DNA from: an uncultured Collinsella sp. | GTDB taxonomy: Bacteria > Actinomycetota > Coriobacteriia > Coriobacteriales > Coriobacteriaceae | DNA length: 12,258 nt | Reading direction: 5' to 3' | NCBI GenBank assembly: GCA_900756725.1 | Contig: CAAELJ010000077.1 | Coordinates: 1 to 12,258 of the forward strand | Part shown: positions 6,129-12,258 of the stretch, one piece after another | Numbering within the stretch: the stretch's first letter is position 1 | How the letters are laid out: the number at the start of each line of letters is the position of its first letter | The notes under the pieces: generated by a model | Told to the model about the DNA's origin: nothing | The model's input: the letters and a program-made list of their open reading frames with translations, nothing else | Database searches by the model: none | Position numbers and translations under genes: made by a program

Positions 6129-7051
6129 AGCTCCACCCGCATAATGCGTCGGATGACCACCAGGGCGACGGCGTTGAGGGCAAGTCCCAGTACCACGGCA
6201 CCGGCACCCGCCGGCGTTGCAAGGCCGCGGCGAAAGTCGGCCGAAAGCAGCGCCAGCACCGCGCACATACCCGCCGGCATCGCCGAGACCATGTGTGCCG
6301 ACATACGAGCCTGCGATGTCTTGACGTCCAAGCGGCGCTTGAGCTCAATGCGCTCCCCCACCATGCTCGACGCCTCGGACAACAGGTCGGCAAGCGGGGC
6401 ACCGGTTCGCTGCGACACCTTGAGCGCCAAGGTGACAAGCGAAAGGCCGGGGGCATCGATACGGTCGAGTAGGTCATCCAACGCATCAGTCGCCGAGACG
6501 CCGCAGTCGATCGCCGTCGCCACGCGCAAAAACTCGGTATGCACCGGCTCTTGCGCGTGAGTTCCCACAAACCTCATGCCCTGGGCCAGCGAATGACCCG
6601 AGGCGAGCGACATAGAGAGCGCCGTAAAGGCCTCGGGCATGGCTTCTTCCACATCGTGTTGCTCGCGGCGACGGTCGAAGATGTCGCGAGCGGCGCCTAC
6701 GCCAAACGGTGCGAGCAGCCCCAGGACAAAGCCGATGGGCGACAGCGATACGACAGTCAGGGCAATGCCGCAGACACCACTCGATAGCAGCAAGCATGCC
6801 AGGCGCGCCTCGTCATCCTCGATAACAAGGCCAAGGCGATGTGCTGGAACCAGCGCCGCCCAGGAGCGGGCAATCTTTTTTAGCAGGTCGTTTTCTACCA
6901 ACTCGCGCGGCAGCCTCTCGGCAACCGACTCAAGCGCATGACTGACCAGTTCCGCCGGCGGCACGCGCGGCGCACGAGGCTCCGCCCCGCACGCCACCGC
7001 GGCAGAAAGCCCTGTCAAGCCCCCTACGACGAGGGGCACAACGATCTCCAT
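6125..7051 (-). CDS. tadB: TadB, type II secretion F-like platform protein
   Basis: A 308-residue membrane protein with an N-terminal helix (about 3-22) and a central pair of hydrophobic segments (about 85-125). The T2SSF domain (about 140-250) begins at EEAMPEAFTALSMSLASGHSLAQGM and includes RTGAPLADLLSEASSMVGERIELKR. A C-terminal hydrophobic region follows (AVVLGLALNAVALVVIRRI). The SGHS...A and GAPLADLL elements mirror those in TadC, consistent with the two being paralogous halves of the platform. The start at 7051 has a strong GGAGG Shine-Dalgarno lying inside the end of cpaF, giving a 28-base overlap. Confidence 0.9.
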   Translation of the reverse strand: MEIVVPLVVGGLTGLSAAVACGAEPRAPRVPPAELVSHALESVAERLPRELVENDLLKKIARSWAALVPAHRLGLVIEDDEARLACLLLSSGVCGIALTVVSLSPIGFVLGLLAPFGVGAARDIFDRRREQHDVEEAMPEAFTALSMSLASGHSLAQGMRFVGTHAQEPVHTEFLRVATAIDCGVSATDALDDLLDRIDAPGLSLVTLALKVSQRTGAPLADLLSEASSMVGERIELKRRLDVKTSQARMSAHMVSAMPAGMCAVLALLSADFRRGLATPAGAGAVVLGLALNAVALVVIRRIMRVEL

Positions 7052-8352
7052 TCGTCCACCTCCTCTTGTGTGAGCGTTCCCGAGCGCAGGCCCTCCGCGA
7101 TAAACGGAGGCTCGCGATCGAGCGTCCAGATGCGCGTGGCGGCATCGAACGTCACGTAGCGCTCAAGCTCCACGCCGCCTGACGTGCCGCGTCGCACCCC
7201 CGAATAGGAGGACACGAAACGCCTGCCGTCCGCATGACGCTCGGACATCACGATGCCGTCGAGCGCCATGGCAATCTGCTCCTCGATAAGCTCGCTCGGC
7301 AGATCGATGCCATAGCGCGCAAGCAGCGTCAAACGCACCACGGTCTCCTGCTCGGTGCCCGCATGAAGCGTGGTGAGCGATCCGTCGTGCCCGGTGTTCA
7401 TGGCCTGCAGCATGTCGCAACATTCCGCACCGCGCACCTCACCCACCACAATACGGTCGGGACGCATGCGCAGGGCGTTGGTCACCAGATCGCGAATTGT
7501 CACCGCGCCCTCGCCCTCAATTGAAGCCTCGCGCGCCTCCAGGCGAACCACATGCGGGTGATGCGCAAACTTGAGCTCGGCGGAGTCCTCGATCGTCACG
7601 ATGCGCTCGCCGGTGGATATCTCGCACGACAGCGCGTTGAGCAGCGTGGTCTTGCCCGATCCCGTGCCACCCGCAACCGCCAGATCTTGACGCAGCGACA
7701 CCGCACAGGACAGCAGTTGCGCATACCAAAGCGGCAGCGACCCCAGGCCCACAAGCTCATCCAACGAACAGATGCGATCTGAGAATTTGCGGATGGTGAG
7801 GATTGGTCCATCAATCGCCACGGGCGGGATCACCGCGTTGACGCGATAGCCCGTCTTGAGGCGGGCGTTGACAATGGGGCTGCGCTCGTCGATGCGCCTG
7901 CCCAGCGGCGAGATGATGCGGTCGATGAGCACGCGGATCTGCTCGTCATCCTCAAATGCATGCTCGATGGGATATAAGACGCCGCCGCGTTCAAAGAAAG
8001 CCGAGCGGCAACCGTTGACCATGATCTCGGTGACGGTGTCGTCTTCGATGAGCGGCTGCAGCGGGCCCAGGCCCACCACGTCGTCCAAGATCTCGTCGAT
8101 GATGGTCTCGCGCTCGGGCATCGCCAGGTCGCCCGGCTCCTCCACGTTGAGCGCCGCCTCCACCGCAGGACGCAATTCCGAGCGGGCGCGCGCCGGATCG
8201 ATGTATGCGCTGATACGCGCCACCTCGTCATAGCCCATGCGGTCCATCACGGCGCGCTTGGTGCGGCGCTTGACGGCACGGTGGCGCCCCGCATCAACAG
8301 GCGCCGCCGCCGCGGCCGCACCGGCTTCCTTAATCCTAGTTTGCAAGCTCAT
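7024..8352 (-). CDS. cpaF: CpaF/TadA pilus assembly ATPase
   Basis: A 442-residue hexameric-type secretion ATPase that powers Flp pilus assembly from the cytoplasmic face. An N-terminal domain (about 35-215, with VVGLGPLQPLIEDDTVTEIMVNG) precedes the RecA-like core. Key motifs are Walker A GGTGSGKT (228-235), the Asp box IEDSAEL (254-260), Walker B DRIVVGEVRG (299-308) and the His box GHDGSLTTLHAGT (321-333). All catalytic elements appear intact. The N-terminus has an alanine-rich stretch (residues 10-18). The ATG at 8352 overlaps the cpaE stop by four bases (ATGA) with GAGGG upstream. Length is typical of the CpaF family. Confidence 0.96.
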   Translation of the reverse strand: MSLQTRIKEAGAAAAAAPVDAGRHRAVKRRTKRAVMDRMGYDEVARISAYIDPARARSELRPAVEAALNVEEPGDLAMPERETIIDEILDDVVGLGPLQPLIEDDTVTEIMVNGCRSAFFERGGVLYPIEHAFEDDEQIRVLIDRIISPLGRRIDERSPIVNARLKTGYRVNAVIPPVAIDGPILTIRKFSDRICSLDELVGLGSLPLWYAQLLSCAVSLRQDLAVAGGTGSGKTTLLNALSCEISTGERIVTIEDSAELKFAHHPHVVRLEAREASIEGEGAVTIRDLVTNALRMRPDRIVVGEVRGAECCDMLQAMNTGHDGSLTTLHAGTEQETVVRLTLLARYGIDLPSELIEEQIAMALDGIVMSERHADGRRFVSSYSGVRRGTSGGVELERYVTFDAATRIWTLDREPPFIAEGLRSGTLTQEEVDEWRSLCPSS

Positions 8353-9995
8353 CGCGAATCACCCTCGCGCGACCAGGGAAGACGGATACGTGGGCGCTCG
8401 GTGCGCGTCGCGCGGTCGGTGACCATGTCACTCCAGGGACCGACGGCGCAGCCCAGCTCCACGAGCATCTCGCGCGTGGCTTCGCGCACGCTGGTGGCAA
8501 AAGCGCTGGTCTGGCCCACCGCCTCGTCAGCACGGCCGAATGCCATGAGCGCCGTCAAGTCCTGCCCGCCGTCGGCAATGCGAATCTTGGAGCTCAACGC
8601 GCAGGTAATCTCAAAGCGCATGGCGACATCCTCGTCGGCGCCGCGCGCGCCAAACCGGTTGAATACGGCGCTCATGCGCGTACGCGGCACGCCCACACGG
8701 CTCGCCAGTTCGATAACGCGTGCCGCGGACGTCGCAGATGACACCGATTGATCGCCCACGACCAGGCAGCGGTCGCTTGCCGCCACCGCGGCCGCCACGG
8801 CGTCACCCCAAAAGACCGAGGTGTCGACAAGCACCACGTCGGATTCGCGGCGCAAGACATCGAGCAGCAGCTCCACCGGACGCGCCATGAGCTCGGCCTG
8901 TTCGGGCGCGGCGACCGGGCCCCAAAGCGTGACGCCCGGGGCCACGCGCATCGAGGCGGCCACGATGTCCGATTCGGCGAGTGCGCCCGCAGCCGATGGC
9001 TCGATAAGCGTCGCCATGTCATGCGGGGCATCGGCGCCCAACAGGTCGTAGAGGTTTCCAAACATCAGGTCCAAGTCGAGCACGGCAGCACGCAGGCCCA
9101 GCAGCGACGCCGCGTGCGACATGGCGGCGACGATCGTCGACTTGCCGCAACCGCCCGAACCCGAGACGGCGCAGACAACCGGAGCTCGATGCGACGGAGC
9201 GGCGGCATCCGCCGGCGGCGCGGGGGCAGGCGACGCGGGCACGGACGGCAACGTCCCCGTCTCCCCGGCAGCGCTCATATGCTGCGCCCAAGCCGGCATG
9301 GCAGGTTGCTCGGTCTGCGGGACCGAGTCTGGAGACTTCACGGTCGCATCGACACGCACGCTGTCGCTCTCGGCAAGCCCCTCCACCTCGTCGAGCTCAT
9401 CGACCAGGCTCACGCCATGCACGTATCCCATATCAGCATCCAAAAAATCCTCGCCATACGGCACCGGCTCTCCGACTTCATCGTATGCAAGGGGATCCCG
9501 GGGACACCGACCATGCTCGGCTTCCGCTTTTCCATAATCATCAACACGCGGGCCTCTTGTAGCGCGAGGCGCCCCGGGTTCCCTATCAACAAAAGCATCG
9601 GGCTCAATCGTCATACACCGGTCGTAATCAACCGTTCCCTCGCCCGCGCGCCCGTTGCCGCATATGCTACGCGCAGCGATAACCTCGGTCGCCCCCGCGC
9701 GAAACAGCCCCTCGATATCCGAAGGATCGAGCGTCTCTATCAGTACGACCACGCGGCTCACGCGGCCCTCGGCCGTCAGGCGCGCAACAGTCTTTCGCAC
9801 GTCTTCGGCATCGAACAGGGTCGCCGCGATAATCGCCGCCCCGCGACGCGACGGAAACGCCCGCGCCATGGACACCAGCCCATCCAGGTCGCCCACGCGA
9901 AGCACCTGCGCGCCCGCATCGCGGCCCTCGACTTCCCGCTGCAGCAATCCGTAATCACCGCACGCGCAGCATGCAAGCCAGATCGCTTTCATCAC
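8349..9995 (-). CDS. cpaE: CpaE/TadZ-like localisation ATPase
   Basis: A 548-residue protein. An N-terminal domain (about 1-125) resembles a response-regulator receiver fold (alternating strands such as RVVVLIETLD), without an obvious full set of acidic phosphorylation residues. A long, acidic to Pro/Ala-rich linker (about 130-270) leads to a MinD/ParA-type ATPase domain (about 271-520). That domain has Walker A SGSGGCGKST (278-287, catalytic Lys285), a Walker A' region AVLDLDLMFGNL (304-315) and Walker B VVLVDTSVFWGD (387-398). CpaE/TadZ places the Tad machine at the cell pole or membrane. The signature lysine expected at the start of a deviant Walker A motif is Ser280. The start could be GTG 9995 (GGAGG six bases upstream, 4-base overlap with cpaB) or the ATG three bases later. 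Confidence 0.88.
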   Translation of the reverse strand: MMKAIWLACCACGDYGLLQREVEGRDAGAQVLRVGDLDGLVSMARAFPSRRGAAIIAATLFDAEDVRKTVARLTAEGRVSRVVVLIETLDPSDIEGLFRAGATEVIAARSICGNGRAGEGTVDYDRCMTIEPDAFVDREPGAPRATRGPRVDDYGKAEAEHGRCPRDPLAYDEVGEPVPYGEDFLDADMGYVHGVSLVDELDEVEGLAESDSVRVDATVKSPDSVPQTEQPAMPAWAQHMSAAGETGTLPSVPASPAPAPPADAAAPSHRAPVVCAVSGSGGCGKSTIVAAMSHAASLLGLRAAVLDLDLMFGNLYDLLGADAPHDMATLIEPSAAGALAESDIVAASMRVAPGVTLWGPVAAPEQAELMARPVELLLDVLRRESDVVLVDTSVFWGDAVAAAVAASDRCLVVGDQSVSSATSAARVIELASRVGVPRTRMSAVFNRFGARGADEDVAMRFEITCALSSKIRIADGGQDLTALMAFGRADEAVGQTSAFATSVREATREMLVELGCAVGPWSDMVTDRATRTERPRIRLPWSREGDSR

Positions 9996-10651
9996 TCGTC
10001 GCCTCCGCTCTTTTTGCCGCGCACCGTGGCGGGAATCGTCAAACTGACCGTCCCCTTACCCGAGGCCCCCAGCAATTCCTTAACGTCTTCGGGGTCGGCC
10101 GCCAGCGTCACCCATTCGATCTTGCCTTCACGCGTGGCGCCGGCATCTTCGCTGGTATCGATTACGCGCGCGCCGCACAGCCGATCGGTTACGCCGTCCT
10201 TTTGCACGTACACGTCCACGTAGCTGCCCACGCCCGTGGCGCCCCCGACCGAATGCTCGGCATCGACCGCCACCGAAACGGCGACCTTGCCTTTGGGCAC
10301 CTCGAGCGTGTGGGTTTCGGCCTTGGTGTAGACATCGCAAATCACGGCATTTTTAGGGATGCGCGAGGTCGTCACGTCGCCGCGCACCTGGCGCAGCTCG
10401 GTCGCCGCATCGCGCGGCAGCAGGCTCGCCAGCCATTCCTGGGTTATGACATTGGTCTCGTCGAGGGTCTCGCCCACATCGATATCACGCGCCGCGACGC
10501 ACACCTCGACGCGATCGCCGCCATACTTGGCCAGCGTCTCGGCCTGGACCTGCTCAGCCTGCGAGCGAATCGACGATGCGTAGACCATGCAGAGCAGCGC
10601 GGCGAGCACACCCGCGATTAGACTGATGGCGATGCGCTTGCTCTTGTTCAC
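9992..10651 (-). CDS. cpaB: CpaB/RcpC-like pilus assembly protein (SAF domain)
   Basis: A 219-residue first gene of the Tad operon. It has an N-terminal signal-anchor helix (about residues 7-27, IAISLIAGVLAALLCMVYAS), then an SAF-type domain beginning at VEVCVAARDIDVGETLDETNVI (about 48-110). The RcpC/CpaB-like core follows (KGKVAVSVAVDAEHSVGGATGVGSYVDVYV, about 120-155). CpaB acts at the outside of the membrane in Flp pilus biogenesis. I chose the GTG at 10651 because AGAGGAG lies five bases upstream; the reading frame stays open five codons further to a TTG at 10666, but that would place the Shine-Dalgarno inside the gene. It overlaps cpaE at its end. Confidence 0.9.
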   Translation of the reverse strand: MNKSKRIAISLIAGVLAALLCMVYASSIRSQAEQVQAETLAKYGGDRVEVCVAARDIDVGETLDETNVITQEWLASLLPRDAATELRQVRGDVTTSRIPKNAVICDVYTKAETHTLEVPKGKVAVSVAVDAEHSVGGATGVGSYVDVYVQKDGVTDRLCGARVIDTSEDAGATREGKIEWVTLAADPEDVKELLGASGKGTVSLTIPATVRGKKSGGDE

Positions 10652-10850
10652 GGCCGCTCCTCTCAAGGTAGCACCGGGCGGATGCCCGTAGCACCATTGT
10701 CCGAGCGGGCAAGCAGCAAAACGGTGCGATCGCGATCTTGGTTTTGAGTGTCAAACCAATTGCCGACCAAAAGCTGACCGGCCCGTCAAGCTCGTGGCAA
10801 GGTTTTGGTCAGCACGTCAGCAAAACGCACGTTTAGGGGCGCATCGGCAA
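10652..10850 (-). promoter_or_regulatory. Tad operon upstream region with repeats
   Basis: This gene-free stretch between the rsgA terminator and cpaB probably holds the Tad promoter. It contains an inverted repeat TTGGTTT-N8-AAACCAA (10738-10759) and a second one GACCAAAA (10765-10772) with TTTTGGTC (10803-10810). It also has a palindrome GATCGCGATC (10728-10737) and a direct repeat GTAGCACC at 10668-10675 and 10688-10695, spaced exactly 20 bp. The latter flanks a small hairpin CGGGC-GGAT-GCCCG (10675-10688). On the minus strand a perfect -35-like TTGACA sits at 10754-10749 inside the first inverted repeat, but no good -10 box follows at normal spacing. I therefore call a regulatory region, not a defined promoter. 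Confidence 0.5.
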
Positions 10851-10886
10851 TAAAAAAGCCGCCTCCCGTACCATTGGGAGACGGCT
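10851..10886 (-). terminator. Intrinsic terminator of rsgA
   Basis: On the minus strand AGCCGTCTCCC pairs with GGGAGGCGGCT (11 bp, one G-T pair) around an eight-base loop and is followed by TTTTTTA. It lies about 17 bases after the rsgA stop and insulates the Tad operon from rsgA transcription. Confidence 0.92.
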
Positions 10887-10903
10887 GTCATAGGTAGATT
10901 CAA

Positions 10904-12088
10904 TTACAGATGGACATCGGGATCGAGCATCTGAGCACTCACACGCATGGATGACGCCAGGTTTTGGAACGTCTCCAGGCGCAGGCTGTCGATTTGCCCG
11001 GCATCCTCGGCCTCGCGAACGGCGCAGCCCGGTTCGTGGGTATGCGTGCAGTCGCCAAACCGGCACGCACGCGACGCCTCGACGATCTCGGGAAACGCGC
11101 GTGCCAAGCCCCGATCATGCCCCACGAGCGGCAGACTGCGCAGGCCCGGCGCGTCAGCAATAACGCCGGCTTCGCCCGGCAGCGCCACCATCACGCGCGC
11201 GACCGTGGTGTGGCGACCCTGGTCATCGCGCTCACGTACGCCGCCGGTCGCCAACGTATCGTGACCCAGCAGCGCGTTGAGCAGCGTCGACTTGCCAGCA
11301 CCCGATTCACCCAAGATCATGGCGCAGCTTCCGGCGGGCACGCAGGCGCGCACCTCGTCCAGGCCACGACCCTCGGCAGAGGACGTCACGATCACGCGCA
11401 CGTCCGGACCCACCAAGCGGTGCACACGGTCCAGATCGCGCTCGAGCTCATCGGCGTCGCAGCGGTCGGCCTTGGTGAGTACCACCACCGGCTCGGCATC
11501 GCAGTCGAGTGCCAACACCAGCGAGCGCGCCACGCGGTCGAGCAGTACCTCGCCGGCGCCGAGCGCCTGCACGATCAGCACGCTATCCACGTTGGAGCAA
11601 AGCACCTGACGCTCGCCGCGAGCGCGTCCGCGCCAGCGCTCAAAACTCGTGCGGCGTGGCAGCACGCACTCGATCACGCCCATGTCGTGCCCGGGCGCAC
11701 GACGCACCGCCACGCGGTCGCCCACGGCGGGCAGCAGAACCTCGTCCTCGCCACGCGACTTGGCAAACCCCACGGCATGCTCGGCACGAAAGGTGTCATC
11801 GGCAGTCGCCACCAGTGGAAACCCACGATCCAGGCGCACCACGGCACCAAGCTGCATCTGCTCGGGCTCCTCGGCCCGAGCACAAAAATCATCGAAGGCA
11901 GCCCGCTGAGCATCATCGACCGGCAGATCGTCGAACGCCGGAACATCCTGCAGCGCATCGAGTCCCGGCACGCTTGCCAGCAGCTCCTCGGCAGACGCGG
12001 GAGCTTCGGTCGCAAGCTTCCGACGACGATCGCGCTTAGCCCGCGCCCCCGTCGTCTTTTTCTTCGCCTTAGCCTTCGCCTTGCCCAC
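10904..12088 (-). CDS. rsgA: Ribosome small-subunit GTPase RsgA (YjeQ)
   Basis: A 394-residue circularly permuted GTPase that acts late in 30S subunit maturation. The order of motifs shows the permutation: OB-fold region (about 80-145), then G4 LTKAD (204-208) and G5-like SSAEG (236-240), followed by G1 GESGAGKST (260-268) and G3 DAPG (312-315). The zinc-binding domain CRFGDCTHTHEPGC follows (Cys342, Cys347, His349, Cys355). The first ~80 residues are an extra extension with a lysine/arginine-rich run (KAKAKAKKK and KRDRRRK) followed by an acidic segment. The basic part could contact rRNA. I chose GTG at 12088, with GGGAGG five bases upstream. The frame stays open to 12202, but that region crosses a terminator hairpin. 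It is flanked by terminators, so probably a single-gene unit. Confidence 0.96.
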   Translation of the reverse strand: MGKAKAKAKKKTTGARAKRDRRRKLATEAPASAEELLASVPGLDALQDVPAFDDLPVDDAQRAAFDDFCARAEEPEQMQLGAVVRLDRGFPLVATADDTFRAEHAVGFAKSRGEDEVLLPAVGDRVAVRRAPGHDMGVIECVLPRRTSFERWRGRARGERQVLCSNVDSVLIVQALGAGEVLLDRVARSLVLALDCDAEPVVVLTKADRCDADELERDLDRVHRLVGPDVRVIVTSSAEGRGLDEVRACVPAGSCAMILGESGAGKSTLLNALLGHDTLATGGVRERDDQGRHTTVARVMVALPGEAGVIADAPGLRSLPLVGHDRGLARAFPEIVEASRACRFGDCTHTHEPGCAVREAEDAGQIDSLRLETFQNLASSMRVSAQMLDPDVHL

Positions 12089-12109
12089 AAGCGCCTCCCA
12101 GCACCACAA

Positions 12110-12138
12110 ATCACAACTGAGCAGGTATTTTAAATCAA
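12110..12138 (-). promoter_or_regulatory. Weak promoter candidate for rsgA
   Basis: The minus strand has TTGATT (12138-12133), a 17-bp spacer and TGTGAT (12115-12110), a moderate match to the SigA consensus. A TAAAAT (12132-12127) is a better -10 but lacks a matching -35. Either would give a short leader before the GGGAGG ribosome site. The position directly after the upstream terminator supports an independent rsgA promoter here. Confidence 0.35.
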
Positions 12139-12170
12139 AAAGAGCTGGCCGGGCAAAGCCCGACCAGCTC
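12131..12170 (-). terminator. Intrinsic terminator of the off-window upstream unit
   Basis: On the minus strand GAGCTGGTCGGGC pairs with GCCCGGCCAGCTC (13 bp, one G-T pair) around a TTT loop, followed by TTTTTGATTT. It is one of the strongest hairpins in the window. It ends transcription of whatever lies to the right. Confidence 0.9.
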
Positions 12171-12258
12171 ACATACTTTCCCTCAGCCCTTTTCATCCGC
12201 ACGGGAGAAAAGCCAGCAAGGATACCGCAGGGCCCGCCCGTCGGGAGGGGTTTCCTAA
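12171..12258 (-). other. Unassigned 3' end of upstream transcription unit
   Basis: These 88 bases precede the terminator. The minus-strand frames show either early stops or an open frame that simply continues through the terminator into rsgA. I see no recognisable protein C-terminus. It could be a 3' untranslated region or the 3' part of an RNA gene; the segment is too short to decide. Confidence 0.4.

Noticed and set aside
5448..6560. Plus-strand open frame of 370 codons opposite tadC and tadB
   Set aside because: It has no recognisable domains and low-complexity Arg/Ala content; the minus-strand TadC and TadB are well supported.
8748..10223. Long plus-strand open frame of 491 codons opposite cpaE and cpaB
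   Set aside because: It is a GC-rich antisense frame, dominated by Arg/His/Gln, with no domain and no ribosome site. The minus strand carries well-recognised genes.
10964..12133. Long plus-strand open frame opposite rsgA
   Set aside because: It is a composition-driven antisense shadow of a clear RsgA gene.
10904..12202. RsgA start at 12202
   Set aside because: It would include the intrinsic terminator 12131-12170, and the GTG at 12088 has a proper Shine-Dalgarno.

Overview
The window is about 60% G+C. It reads as the chromosome of a high-GC Gram-positive bacterium, most likely a gut actinobacterium of the Coriobacteriia (Collinsella-like). This taxonomic guess rests on gene content, GTG starts and GC-rich codon use, not on any search. 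Every gene I can support is on the minus strand, so transcription runs from high to low coordinates.

Right end (12258 to 10851): the tail of an unidentified upstream unit ends in a strong intrinsic terminator. Next comes rsgA, the circularly permuted GTPase of 30S ribosome assembly, which has its own strong terminator. A gene-free stretch of about 200 bp follows, with inverted and direct repeats, and probably holds the promoter of the next operon.

Centre (10651 to 1052): one compact operon of eleven genes encodes a Tad (tight adherence)/Flp type IVc pilus or related secretion apparatus. The order is cpaB, cpaE/tadZ, cpaF/tadA, tadB, tadC, flp, a membrane protein of unknown function, a second small pilin-like gene, a TadE-like gene, a large TadG-like gene, a second TadE-like gene and a DUF192 gene (the eleven Tad-associated genes plus DUF192 as the twelfth). 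Neighbours overlap by 1 to 37 bases or are separated by at most about 10, so translation is probably coupled. CpaF is the motor, TadB/TadC the inner-membrane platform, CpaE the localisation ATPase and CpaB an envelope component. Flp is the pilin, and the TadE/TadG-like proteins are pseudopilins or tip/envelope proteins. No secretin gene is present, as expected without an outer membrane, and no prepilin peptidase lies in the window.

Left end (993 to 1): a two-gene pair resembles BrnT/BrnA toxin-antitoxin modules (putative toxin first, ribbon-helix-helix antitoxin second, overlapping stop/start) and is preceded by a short perfect palindrome. Then comes tRNA-Phe(GAA) with a good promoter and its own terminator. 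The last 190 bp hold no gene I recognise.

The observations I rate highest are: a predicted zinc-knuckle-like cysteine cluster inside the TadG-like protein; a uniform processing motif with Ala in place of Gly before the cut site in four Tad genes; loss of the signature lysine in the CpaE P-loop; the DUF192 gene locked into the operon; and the BrnT/BrnA-like pair with its operator-like palindrome.
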